A model generated the notes under the pieces. That model ran no database searches, was not told the DNA's origin, and saw only the letters and a list, made by a program, of their open reading frames with translations. From Brevundimonas sp. AJA228-03 (GTDB taxonomy: Bacteria > Pseudomonadota > Alphaproteobacteria > Caulobacterales > Caulobacteraceae), in NCBI RefSeq assembly GCF_017795885.1, contig NZ_CP059297.1, positions 2,857,001 through 2,921,000 of the forward strand: a stretch of 64,000 nucleotides of DNA, written 5' to 3'. Shown one piece after another: positions 1-7,510 of the stretch. The number at the start of each line of letters is the position of its first letter. Position 1 is the first letter of the stretch. Position numbers and translations under genes: made by a program.

Positions 1-348
1 GGACCCGCCGATCAGCCGGATCAGCAGACCGAGCGCGAACACGGCCCCGAGGATCAGCAGCCCCGCCTTGGCGCCGTACAGCCAGTAGGGAAACAGCTCC
101 GGCCCGATCAGACTGTCCGGCCCCTTCCGGTACCGCGCGGCCACCACCAGCGGATGGCCGATCTCCTTCAGGATCGCCTCGCGCTCGTCATCGGTCAGCG
201 GCCGCGCCTTCTCCGCCTCGCGCGCCTCGACGCGGCTCAGGATCAGGTCCCTCAGCTCGGCGATGATGTCGTCGCGTTCCTCGACCGGCAGCTGGGCCGC
301 GACGGCCTCCAGATAGCGATCGATCATGTCTTCGGTCCTGGCGTTCAT
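1..348 (-). CDS. HAAS/DUF1700-like membrane protein, 3' part outside the window
   Basis: Only the first 116 codons are present; the gene runs off the left edge. The N-terminal ~75 residues are a charged helical domain (starts MNARTEDMIDRYLEA, then EERDDIIAELRDLI and LTDDEREAILKEIGHP), the pattern of the HAAS/DUF1700 domain usually found in front of membrane domains. A hydrophobic segment (AGLLILGAVFALGLLI) follows around residues 92-108. It lies 24 bp downstream of a PadR regulator on the same strand; PadR-HAAS gene pairs are common and usually co-transcribed, so this is probably the regulator's membrane partner. The function of the pair is not known from the sequence. Confidence 0.75.
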   Translation of the reverse strand, partial: MNARTEDMIDRYLEAVAAQLPVEERDDIIAELRDLILSRVEAREAEKARPLTDDEREAILKEIGHPLVVAARYRKGPDSLIGPELFPYWLYGAKAGLLILGAVFALGLLIRLIGGS

Positions 349-372
349 GACGCTCCCCTCAAATCCGAAATG

Positions 373-702
373 TCAGAGAATCTTGTCGAGCGAGACGCTG
401 ATCGCCCGCCACTCGTCGCCCAGACGGGCCAGCAGCTGCACGCCCAGGGGCGACAGCACATAGAAGCGCTTCTTCCGCTTCTCCTCCTCGCGCCATTCGC
501 TGTTCAGCAGGCCCTGGCTCTCCAGCCGGCGCAGCAGCGGATAGAGGGTCGATTCCTCCATCTCCAGCCCGTCGGCAGCCAGGGCCTGACGCAGCGTATA
601 GCCGTACCGCTCGGTCCGGAGACAGGCGAGCACCGCCAGCACCAGCGACCCGCGCCGCAGCTCCAGCCGCATCGATTCAAACAGGTCGGCGTCGACGGTC
701 AC
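373..702 (-). CDS. PadR family transcriptional regulator
   Basis: 109 residues, about the length of a minimal PadR protein. The winged helix contains ELRRGSLVLAVLACL, then the family signature YGYTLRQAL and EESTLYPLLRRLESQGLL, ending in a wing with KKRFYVLSPLGVQLL. The start is GTG at 702, preceded by AAGGA at 8 nt; an internal ATG ten codons later would cut into the first helix. It is the first gene of a two-gene unit with a HAAS-domain protein. The promoter region contains a palindrome likely to be its own operator, so autorepression is expected (inference from the family). Confidence 0.9.
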   Translation of the reverse strand: MTVDADLFESMRLELRRGSLVLAVLACLRTERYGYTLRQALAADGLEMEESTLYPLLRRLESQGLLNSEWREEEKRKKRFYVLSPLGVQLLARLGDEWRAISVSLDKIL

Positions 703-727
703 GCGCTTGGTCCTTCACGTCACATAG

Positions 728-761
728 TGTGTGACACACAGTGTATGCCGCATACTGTGTG
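728..761. promoter_or_regulatory. Palindromic operator candidate upstream of padR
   Basis: A perfect 13-bp palindrome TGTGTGACACACA (728-740) overlaps a second imperfect dyad, CACACAGTGTATGC / GCATACTGTGTG (735-748 and 750-761). The cluster lies 26-59 bp upstream of the PadR start. PadR proteins bind dyads of this general kind in their own promoters; assignment here is by position only. Confidence 0.55.
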
Positions 762-839
762 AGGGAGTCAAGCGCTCGACGGCGATACCCGCAACAATGC
801 CAAAGTTGAAAAACTCGAGAAATTCGTCAAACTGTCGGA

Positions 840-1097
840 ATGGCCATCACCATCTCATCCGGCGATTTCCTGAAAGCCTATGGCCGCATCAGCGAAGCCG
901 CCCTCACTGAACCCGTCTCGATCACCAGCCATGGTCGCGAGCGGTTGGTGCTGTTGTCCGCTGCTGAATATCGCAGGCTCAAGGCCAATGATCGCCAGCC
1001 ACTCTATCCGTGGGAACTGGACGAAGCATCCCTGGCGGCATTGGCAGCCTCGGAGGCTCCCGCCGAGGCGCGCGCTTTCGATGTCGAGCTGGACTAA
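840..1097 (+). CDS. Phd/YefM-like antitoxin
   Basis: 85 residues. The N-terminal half (MAITISSGDFLKAYGRISE, then PVSITSHGRERLVLLSAAEY) matches the Phd/YefM DNA-binding fold, where a small beta-alpha domain carries the S.HGR/VLLSAAEY signature. The C-terminal 35 residues are acidic and Ala-rich, as expected for a toxin-wrapping tail. The stop is 3 bp before the next gene, a PemK-like toxin, so the two are one operon. Pairing a Phd-type antitoxin with a PemK-type toxin is a mixed combination, but such exchange is common. Confidence 0.85.
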   Translation: MAITISSGDFLKAYGRISEAALTEPVSITSHGRERLVLLSAAEYRRLKANDRQPLYPWELDEASLAALAASEAPAEARAFDVELD

Positions 1098-1100
1098 GGC

Positions 1101-1535
1101 TTGGTGCTTCCCCGGCCCGTCCCCGGCCTCGTCGTCTGCTATGCCTACCTCTGGCGTGACGAGGCCCTGCGTGGCCGACAGGAAGGCCGAAAGGACCGGC
1201 CCTGCGTGATCGTGCTTTCGGTCGAGGATCGCGACGGGCAGACCATCGTCACGGTCGCACCCGTCACCCACGCTCCGCCTCGCTACCCCGACAGCGCCGT
1301 CGAGATTCCGGCCGCCACCAAGGCCCGTCTCGGCCTCGACGGAGACCGTTCGTGGATCGTGGCCGCCGATCTCAATCGCTTCGTCTGGCCCGGCGTCGAT
1401 CTGCGACCGATCCGACGCGGCTCTGGCACCTATGCCTACGGCCTTCTGCCCGATGCCCTGTATCGACGCCTGAAGGATCGCGTCCTGAGGCTCGCCCGGT
1501 CTGGCCGCCTGGCTCAGACATTCCGGAATGACTGA
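1101..1535 (+). CDS. PemK/MazF-like toxin
   Basis: 144 residues. The N-terminus has the PemK/MazF barrel order: PRPVPGLVVCYAYLWRDEA, then GRKDRPCVIVLS and TIVTVAPVTHAPP, the strands that form the RNA-cleaving barrel in known members. The C-terminal part (WIVAADLNRFVWPGVDLRPI) matches plasmid-maintenance PemK-like proteins. Possible starts are TTG 1101 or GTG 1104, directly after the antitoxin stop. Expected to be a ribosome-independent mRNA endonuclease neutralised by the upstream antitoxin; activity is inferred from the family. Confidence 0.8.
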   Translation: MVLPRPVPGLVVCYAYLWRDEALRGRQEGRKDRPCVIVLSVEDRDGQTIVTVAPVTHAPPRYPDSAVEIPAATKARLGLDGDRSWIVAADLNRFVWPGVDLRPIRRGSGTYAYGLLPDALYRRLKDRVLRLARSGRLAQTFRND

Positions 1536-1544
1536 AGGAACCCC

Positions 1545-1754
1545 TCACTCCACCAGGTAGAACAGCCTCTCCACAGTCGTCCCCAGCGCCCTGGCCAGCG
1601 ACAGGGCCAGCAGGGTCGAGGGCACGAAGACGCCGTTCTCCACCGTGTTGATGGTCTTGCGCGACACGCCTGCGCGGTCGGCCAGCTCGGCCTGGGTCAG
1701 TCCGGCTTCGGTCCGGATTTCCTTCAGCCGCGACCCCAGACGCGGATCACCCAT
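1545..1754 (-). CDS. Xre-type transcriptional regulator (69 aa)
   Basis: A stand-alone helix-turn-helix protein. GSRLKEIRTEAGLTQAELADRAGVSRKTINTVENG is a textbook Cro/C1 HTH, with the recognition helix around SRKTINTVENG, followed by the STLLALSLARALGTTVERLF tail seen in small membrane-partnered Xre regulators. The start overlaps the end of the upstream membrane-protein gene by 8 nt, so it is translationally coupled and is the last gene of a three-gene operon. It probably represses that operon through the repeats at 3131-3171. Confidence 0.9.
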   Translation of the reverse strand: MGDPRLGSRLKEIRTEAGLTQAELADRAGVSRKTINTVENGVFVPSTLLALSLARALGTTVERLFYLVE

Positions 1755-2433
1755 CCTTGCCCGCCTCGCGGTCCAGCCACGCGAAGCGCAATGCCGCCGA
1801 TGCCACCGCTAGACCCAGGGCAGGCGGCAGGGCCATGAGTCCCCAGGCGGGTTGGACCATTGTGAGTGCAAGCGCCGCCGTGACCCCGGCCAGAAGCACA
1901 AAGAAGGCCAGCATGAGCGACTGCGCCCGCATGTTCCGCGAAAGCTCATCGTTCAGCCAGCGGCGGTTGATCCGCGATCGATAATCCCAACCCATCAGGA
2001 CGAGGGGCACCAGCCACACGTAGGTCAGCACCACGCCGAGCGCCCGTCCGTCATGCGGCGGGCTCGCCCCGATCATCAAGCGCCCGATCTCCAACGACGA
2101 CGGTACGGAAAACACGACCAGAACGAGCGAATAGATCAGCAGGGTCCACACCCTGAGACGCTGGGCCCCTTCGGCCCGGCGCGGATCCATGGCCCGCCGC
2201 CTTGCCGCCGCGCTCTGATAGGTGAACAGCAGCATCAATCCCGCGATCACCAGCATCGCAAAACCGGTTCCGATCGCGACGTTCGTCCATCGACCGTCGA
2301 TACCGGGTGCCAGGCCGTGATCCAGAGGATCGCCATAGGCGTCGCGCAAGGTCACGCCCACGACCAGCAGACAAACACCAAGGCCGATAAGGAGGCCGCT
2401 TGCCTTCTGGAGAGTGGATCGCAGATCAGCCAT
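1747..2433 (-). CDS. Multi-pass membrane protein, paralogue of the upstream gene
   Basis: 228 residues with hydrophobic segments near residues 13-28, 52-70, 94-110, 130-148, 173-190 and 195-212. It is recognisably related to the preceding gene: both share WDYRSR/WDGQTR, an E-L-(S/T)-R motif before a membrane pair, and the C-terminal end (A)LRFAWLDREAGKDG / IRFVWLDREAGQNDG. It overlaps both neighbours by 8 nt. The family is not recognised; position between a paralogue and an Xre regulator suggests a membrane component of a small regulatory module. Confidence 0.75.
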   Translation of the reverse strand: MADLRSTLQKASGLLIGLGVCLLVVGVTLRDAYGDPLDHGLAPGIDGRWTNVAIGTGFAMLVIAGLMLLFTYQSAAARRRAMDPRRAEGAQRLRVWTLLIYSLVLVVFSVPSSLEIGRLMIGASPPHDGRALGVVLTYVWLVPLVLMGWDYRSRINRRWLNDELSRNMRAQSLMLAFFVLLAGVTAALALTMVQPAWGLMALPPALGLAVASAALRFAWLDREAGKDG

Positions 2434-3118
2434 CGTTCTGCCCCGCCTCGCGGTCCAGCCAGACGAAGCGGATGGCGGCGGTCGCCCCGGCGGCCGACAG
2501 AACCAGCGGCAGAGACGCGATCCCCAGGTCCTGTCGCCACAACCCCAGCCCCAGAGACGCCGTCACGCCAGCCATCAGGGCGATAAAGGCCCACGACATG
2601 GCCCGCGCGCGCAGCACCCGGGTCAGTTCGTCCTCCAGAAACTTCCTTTCCTTGCGGGTCTGCCCGTCCCACCCCATCACGATCGCGGTCGCCATCCAGG
2701 CGTAAAGCACGGGCAGCACCATGTGCAGGTAATCACCCGTGTCTCCCGTTCGCCGGATGATGTTCCCGGCCGCCGGAATGGCCTGGATCAGGAAGAAGAA
2801 CGCCAAAACCGGAAACACCCAGAGCTGTCGCGACCGCTGGGTCTGCAGGCGCTCGCGCTTGATGGACCCGCCCGGATCGTCCCCGATGGCCCTGGCCGCA
2901 ATGTGGATCCACAGCATGACGGCACCGCCCAGCACCAACGCTATTCCCACGCCCGCCAAGATGCCGAAGTTGGTTGCGACGTCCCCATCCTTGTCACTGC
3001 CGCCGATGAAGCCGGTCACGGCCGCCACAATGCCCAGCCCCATCAGCGCGATCAGCCATCGCGACTTCCTTGCGAACGCCTCATCCGCCTTTTTGAAGCT
3101 GCTTTCAGCCACGTCCAT
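2426..3118 (-). CDS. Multi-pass membrane protein, first gene of the Xre module
   Basis: 230 residues. After a charged start (DVAESSFKKADEAFARKSR) there are membrane segments near 20-40, 48-70, 100-116, 132-148, 174-192 and 198-214. GGAG precedes the ATG at 3118 at a suitable distance. The C-terminal motif VWLDREAG is shared with the downstream paralogue, which indicates tandem duplication. No catalytic motif is visible and no function is assigned. Confidence 0.75.
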   Translation of the reverse strand: MDVAESSFKKADEAFARKSRWLIALMGLGIVAAVTGFIGGSDKDGDVATNFGILAGVGIALVLGGAVMLWIHIAARAIGDDPGGSIKRERLQTQRSRQLWVFPVLAFFFLIQAIPAAGNIIRRTGDTGDYLHMVLPVLYAWMATAIVMGWDGQTRKERKFLEDELTRVLRARAMSWAFIALMAGVTASLGLGLWRQDLGIASLPLVLSAAGATAAIRFVWLDREAGQNDG

Positions 3119-3130
3119 CTCTCCGAGCTC

Positions 3131-3171
3131 TACATGTCACCTTGGGGTTACATATCACCTATGGGTTACAT
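3131..3171. promoter_or_regulatory. Tandem 18-bp operator-like repeats
   Basis: Two 18-bp direct repeats, TACATGTCACCTTGGGGT (3131-3148) and TACATATCACCTATGGGT (3149-3166), followed by a third partial unit TACAT. They lie 13-53 bp upstream of the minus-strand membrane-protein operon that ends with an Xre regulator. A TTGACC -35 candidate on the minus strand is at 3174-3179. The spacing suggests cooperative binding on successive helical faces; binding by the Xre protein is inference. Confidence 0.5.
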
Positions 3172-3238
3172 CCGGTCAAGCCCCGGTTTCCTTTTTCGCC
3201 GACCCGGCTAGGGTGACGACAGTTACGGGGATCCATCC

Positions 3239-5920
3239 ATGCCGACCGCCTTCCGCCGCCTCGCAGGGTCATGCCTCGCGCTTCTCGTCGCCCTCGGCGG
3301 CCCCGCCCTGGCCCAGACCCCCGTCCGGGTCCCTGCCCCTGTCGCCGCCTCGCCCCTGATCGCGGGCACGACCTTCGACCCGGCCGTCCCGACGGTGCGT
3401 GCCGTCCTCGGCTATGACAGCGGCGACTGGATCACCCGCCCGTCGGATGTCCGCCGCTATTTCGAGGCCCTGGCCGCCGGGTCGCCCGACCGGATGGTCA
3501 TCGGCGAGTATGGCCGCACGCACGAGGGCCGCCCCCTGTGGTGGGCCGCCGTCGGCTCGGCCCGGAACATCGCCCGCCTTGACCAGATCAAGGCCAATGC
3601 CCGCGCCCTGGCCGATCCGCGCGTCACCTCTCCGGCCCAGGCACAAGGCCTGATCGCAGACCAGCCCGTCCTGGTCTGGATGGCCTATTCGGTCCATGGC
3701 GACGAGATCAGCCCCGCCGATGCCGCCATGGCTGCTGCCCACCACCTGCTGGCCAGCCGCGATCCGGCCGTCCAGGCCTGGCTGGCCAACACCGTCGTCG
3801 TCGTCGTTCCGACCCAGAACCCGGACGGCCGCGACCGCTTCCTGAACAGCTTCTACGGCGGCTTCGGCACCACGCCGAACCCCGACGCCCTGTCGGCCGA
3901 ACGCGATCAGCCCTGGCCCGGCGGGCGCTACAATCACGACCTGTTCGACCTGAACCGCGACTGGTTCATCCAGACCCAGCCGGAGACGCAGGGCCACGCC
4001 GCCCTGGTCCTGGACTGGCAGCCCCAGGTCATGGTCGATAGCCACGAGATGGGCACCGACGCCAGCTTCTTCTTCCCGCCCGAGGCCCAGCCCCTGAACC
4101 CGCTGATCTTTCCGGCGACGCTGGAAAGCCGCGAACTGATCGGCCGCAACACCGCCCGGCGCTTCGATGCGGCCGGCGTCGATTACTTCAACCGTCAGGT
4201 CTACGACGCCTTCTACCCCGGCTATGGCGACGGCTGGCCCGCCTATCTGGGCGTGGTCTCCATGACCTATGAACAGGGCTCCGCGCGGGGCCTGGCCGCC
4301 CGTCGCTCGTCCGGCGAGATCCTGACCTATCGCGACACCGTCCGGCATCACCTGATCGCGAGCCTGTCGACGATCGAGGCCGCCAGCGCCAACCACGACC
4401 GGCTGCTGAACAACGCCTATGCCTTCGGCCGCGACGGGGTCGAGGGCGGGCGCGGGGCCTTCATCCTGTCGGCCAATCCGTCCGATCCGGGCACCGTGGA
4501 TCGGCTGGCGGGCCTGCTGACCCGTTCGGGTCTGGAGGTCGGCCAGGCCGGTGCCGCCTTCACCGCCTGCGGCCAGTCCTATGCCGCCGGTTCCTATGTC
4601 GTAAACCTCGGCCAGCCGCGGCGCCGCATGGCCGAGGTGCTGCTGTCGAAGGACGTGCCGCTCTCCGCCGACTTTCTGGCCGAACAGGAGCGGCGGCGCG
4701 CGCGCGGCCTGGGCGACCAGATCTATGACGTCACCGCCTGGTCCCTGCCGCTGATGTTCAATGTGCCCTCGGCCCGCTGCGCATCGGCACCGTCGATCGC
4801 CACCACCCCGGCCGGTCGCGACCTCGTCCGCCCCGCCGCCATCGCCGGGCCTTCCGCAGCCTTCGGCTATCTGGTCGAGCCGGGCTCGGCGGGCCTGAAG
4901 CTGATGGTCGCCGCCGTCCGGCAGGGCATAACGCTCCGCTCCATGGAGCACGGCTTCACCAAGGACGGTCGCCGATGGCCGTCGGGCACGATGGTCATCC
5001 CCCGCGCCGGCAACCCCGCCGATCTGACAGAGACCCTGACCACCCTGGCCGCCACCACGGGCGCCCGCATCACCGGGGTGGCCGACAGCTGGGTCTCCGA
5101 CGGCCCCGGCTTCGGCTCGTCCGACGCCGTGCTGGTCCGCGCGCCCCGCGTCGCCCTGGCCTGGGACGATCCCACCGACCCCTCCGCCGCCGGGGCGGCC
5201 CGCTATATCGTCGAGCGCGAGTTCGGCTATCCGGTCACCGCCATCCGCACCGCCAACCTGTCCTCGGCCGATCTGTCGGCCTTCCAGGTCCTGATCCTGC
5301 CGTCCGGCGGCGGCTATGCCGACACCCTGGGCGAGGACGGCGTCACCGCCCTGCGGGCGTGGGTCGAGCGTGGCGGGACCCTGATCTCGCTCGGCCGCGC
5401 CACCCGACTGCTGACCGCGGAGGACTCAAAGATGCTGGCTTCGCGCCGTCAGGACGCGGCGGGCGAGGAGGCCGCGGACGACGAGGCCGACGCCACCGTC
5501 ATCGCCGATGCCTCAGACTACCATGCCCTGATCCTGGCCGGCGGCGGCCCACCCGACAGCGTCGCGGGGGCCCTGCTCAGGGCCGAGGTCGATCCCGAAC
5601 ACTGGCTCTCGGTCGGCATGGCGTCCAGCGTCAATGTCCTGGTCCAGGGCGGCGACATCTACAGCCCCCTGACCCGGGGCCAGGGCACCAATGTCGTGCG
5701 CTTCTCGGGCCCGGACGACCTGGTCCAGTCCGGCCAGATCTGGGAGCAGAACCGCCGCCAGCTGGCCTTCAAGCCCTTCGTCATGAGCGAGAGCCTGGGC
5801 AGCGGCCAGCTGGTCGCCTTCACCCAGGACCCGACCGTGCGCGGCTATCTGGAGGGCCTGAAGCCCCTGCTGATCAACGCCATCTTCCTCGGCCCGGCCC
5901 ATAGTTCGCCGCGCTGGTAG
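3239..5920 (+). CDS. Secreted M14 family zinc carboxypeptidase-like protein
   Basis: 893 residues. A signal peptide ends near ALA-Q (residues 24-26). The M14 domain shows the zinc ligands HGDE (His153, Glu156) and His269 in VDSHEMG, the substrate-binding LNRDW (Asn239-Arg240), and a candidate catalytic Glu345 in SMTYEQGS. This H-x2-E...H layout defines the family. The C-terminal ~500 residues include a region resembling a class I glutamine-amidotransferase-like fold (residues 645-700, VLILPSGGGYADTLGEDG), as seen in large periplasmic M14 proteins. Likely degrades peptides in the periplasm. Transcribed alone, with a CTAG-type -10 at 3208. Confidence 0.88.
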   Translation: MPTAFRRLAGSCLALLVALGGPALAQTPVRVPAPVAASPLIAGTTFDPAVPTVRAVLGYDSGDWITRPSDVRRYFEALAAGSPDRMVIGEYGRTHEGRPLWWAAVGSARNIARLDQIKANARALADPRVTSPAQAQGLIADQPVLVWMAYSVHGDEISPADAAMAAAHHLLASRDPAVQAWLANTVVVVVPTQNPDGRDRFLNSFYGGFGTTPNPDALSAERDQPWPGGRYNHDLFDLNRDWFIQTQPETQGHAALVLDWQPQVMVDSHEMGTDASFFFPPEAQPLNPLIFPATLESRELIGRNTARRFDAAGVDYFNRQVYDAFYPGYGDGWPAYLGVVSMTYEQGSARGLAARRSSGEILTYRDTVRHHLIASLSTIEAASANHDRLLNNAYAFGRDGVEGGRGAFILSANPSDPGTVDRLAGLLTRSGLEVGQAGAAFTACGQSYAAGSYVVNLGQPRRRMAEVLLSKDVPLSADFLAEQERRRARGLGDQIYDVTAWSLPLMFNVPSARCASAPSIATTPAGRDLVRPAAIAGPSAAFGYLVEPGSAGLKLMVAAVRQGITLRSMEHGFTKDGRRWPSGTMVIPRAGNPADLTETLTTLAATTGARITGVADSWVSDGPGFGSSDAVLVRAPRVALAWDDPTDPSAAGAARYIVEREFGYPVTAIRTANLSSADLSAFQVLILPSGGGYADTLGEDGVTALRAWVERGGTLISLGRATRLLTAEDSKMLASRRQDAAGEEAADDEADATVIADASDYHALILAGGGPPDSVAGALLRAEVDPEHWLSVGMASSVNVLVQGGDIYSPLTRGQGTNVVRFSGPDDLVQSGQIWEQNRRQLAFKPFVMSESLGSGQLVAFTQDPTVRGYLEGLKPLLINAIFLGPAHSSPRW

Positions 5921-5928
5921 GCGGCAAT

Positions 5929-6067
5929 CCTCCCCCGGCGGGGGAGGTAGCGCGGCGCCTCTTCGCGCCGTGACGGAGGGGGCTCGCCGCGAACAGGCGA
6001 ACTGTGGCTGGCCCCTCCACCCCCGAGCAAGCGCTCGGCGGTCCCCCTCCCCCGACGGGGGAGGAGG
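5929..6067. repeat. Palindromic intergenic repeat, CCTCCCCC family
   Basis: Starts and ends with short hairpins of the form CCTCCCCC...GGGGGAGG and has an inner GTGACGGAGGGG / CCCCTCCACC pairing, so the unit can fold on itself. It fills the gap between two convergent genes. Related copies are at 27951-28129 and 32959-33091. It could also end transcription of the upstream M14 peptidase gene. Confidence 0.8.
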
Positions 6068-6073
6068 CATCGC

Positions 6074-6250
6074 CTACTTGTGCGTCCACGGACGGTTGGC
6101 GCCCGGATTGACGCCCGCCGCCTGATCCTTCTGGAACTTCCCGCCCCGGGGCGGTTTGGGCCGTGCCTCCAGCCGCGCCTGCTTCAGCCGCAAGGCCTTG
6201 CGGGCCGGGGTCTCGGCGGGCGTTACCGGGTCGTTCGCTTCGTCGGTCAT
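6074..6250 (-). CDS. Small conserved-type basic protein (58 aa)
   Basis: 58 residues, MTDEANDPVTPAETPARKAL then RLKQARLEARPKPPRGGKFQ, ending NRPWTHK. It is rich in Lys, Arg and Pro with no membrane segment. Support for a real gene: a -10-like GCTAGGGT core (CTAG at 6260-6263) lies 9 nt from the start, with TTGCTT about 17 bp further upstream, which would give a nearly leaderless transcript. I believe similar small basic proteins occur in other Caulobacterales, but cannot name a family. Confidence 0.6.
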   Translation of the reverse strand: MTDEANDPVTPAETPARKALRLKQARLEARPKPPRGGKFQKDQAAGVNPGANRPWTHK

Positions 6251-6347
6251 GCCCTGACCCTAGCACGGCGAACCGGGCCCCGAAGCAACCATAACCAGCC
6301 GACGCCGTTCTCTCATCCGAACAGGGCCAGACCCCGGAAAGATCCCC

Positions 6348-7274
6348 ATGACATCGCTGAAGACCTTCACCGCCCTCGCGGCCGGAACCCTCGCGCTCGC
6401 CACCGCTTCGGTCGCCACGGCCCAGACGCCCTACTACCAGACCCCGTACAACCAGACCCCGTCGCCATACGGCCAGCCCTCGACCGGCCAGCAGGTCTTC
6501 GGCCAGATTCTGCAGCAGCTTCTGGGCGGCCAGACCTCCGGCACCGCCGATGCGGAATGGAGCCGGGGCCGGCGTCCGCTGGCGTCGCAGCAGGCCACCT
6601 TCGACAGCCAGCTGGACGCCCAGATTCGCTCCGGTGCCATCGCGGCGTACAGCGGCGACCGCATCCGCGCCGACTATGACGCCCTGGTCCAGCGGGAGGC
6701 CTCCTATGCCCGCGACGGCCGCTTCACGACGCAGGAGCGTCAGGACCTGACCACCCGCTACAACGCCCTGACCCTGGCGGTGGAGGACGGCGGCTATGGC
6801 GACGACGTCGGCGGCTATCGGTCGGTCGCAGACGGCCGCCGCGCGTTCGAGGCCCGCGTCGACGCCGCCGTCGGCGCCCGCCGCCTGACCCGCACCGAGG
6901 CCACCCGGCTGCGCGCCGACTACTATTCTCTGGTCCAGGTCGAGGCCGGCGATCAGCGGGACGGCCTGACCGCCCGCGAGCGCGCCGATATAGAGACCCG
7001 CCTCGACGCCCTGGACGCCCGCGTCGGCGACACCGGCTACACCACCGGCAACAACGGCGGCGGCTACAGCCAGAGCCCCCGCGATCGCCTGACCGCCATC
7101 GAGCGCGCCCTCTACACCCTGCCGCGCGGCCAGCAGGACGCCGTCCGCGTCCCGTTCGACGACCTCACCCACCTCGAAGCCGCCTACAGCCGCACCCAGC
7201 CGTCGCAAGACGACCGCGCCTACCTCGACCGCCGCCTCGGCGAGCTGGAGGTCCAGGCGCGGGTGCGGCGCTAA
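6348..7274 (+). CDS. Secreted protein of unknown function with two related helical repeats
   Basis: 308 residues with a signal peptide (cleavage near ATA-Q, residue 26) and a Gln/Pro/Tyr-rich linker (residues 27-50). Two internal copies of one motif follow: FDSQLDAQIRSGAIAAYSGD...RIRADYDALVQREASYARDG and FEARVDAAVGARRLTRTE...RLRADYYSLVQVEAGDQRDG, each ending in a (TT/LTA)QERQDLTTR-like helix. The same motif occurs once in the secreted protein at 53903-54319. Probably periplasmic or outer-envelope; function unknown. Confidence 0.75.
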   Translation: MTSLKTFTALAAGTLALATASVATAQTPYYQTPYNQTPSPYGQPSTGQQVFGQILQQLLGGQTSGTADAEWSRGRRPLASQQATFDSQLDAQIRSGAIAAYSGDRIRADYDALVQREASYARDGRFTTQERQDLTTRYNALTLAVEDGGYGDDVGGYRSVADGRRAFEARVDAAVGARRLTRTEATRLRADYYSLVQVEAGDQRDGLTARERADIETRLDALDARVGDTGYTTGNNGGGYSQSPRDRLTAIERALYTLPRGQQDAVRVPFDDLTHLEAAYSRTQPSQDDRAYLDRRLGELEVQARVRR

Positions 7275-7280
7275 AGACTT

Positions 7281-7452
7281 CCCTCTCCCGTCGGGAGAGG
7301 GCTTGAGCGTCCGGGAGCGAAGCGATCGGCCACGCGAAAGGGTGAGGGGCACCCCGTCACCCTTTCGCACCCCTCCCTCACCCTTTCGGCTCAAGACACA
7401 TCGCTTCCCCCGACCTGATCGGGGGCTCAAACCCTCTCCCGCCGGGAGAGGG
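7281..7452. repeat. Long composite palindromic repeat, CCCTCTCCC family, copy 1
   Basis: About 172 bp bounded by CCCTCTCCCG...CGGGAGAGGG hairpins, with an inner inverted pair GAAAGGGTGAGGGG / CCTCACCCTTTC. The whole unit is an inverted repeat of hairpins. Other copies: 10570-10734, 15869-16037, 31636-31805. The right end is followed by TTTTT, so it can serve as a terminator for the secreted-protein gene ending at 7274. Confidence 0.85.
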
Positions 7453-7510
7453 TTTTTGCGTTGCACGTCTCCCGCGAACCGGGCGAAAGTCTCCCGGCGC
7501 AGGGGACCGC

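Noticed and set aside
3269..4951. Long open frame (560 codons) on the minus strand inside the M14 peptidase gene
   Set aside because: The antisense frame is open only because of high GC at third positions; its composition (Gly, Ala, Arg, Asp, Gln) has no domain, and the plus-strand gene has zinc-site motifs.
5874..7466. Minus-strand frame of 530 codons over the secreted-protein gene and repeats
   Set aside because: Its N-terminal part is translated palindrome and the rest is antisense to a gene with a good signal peptide.
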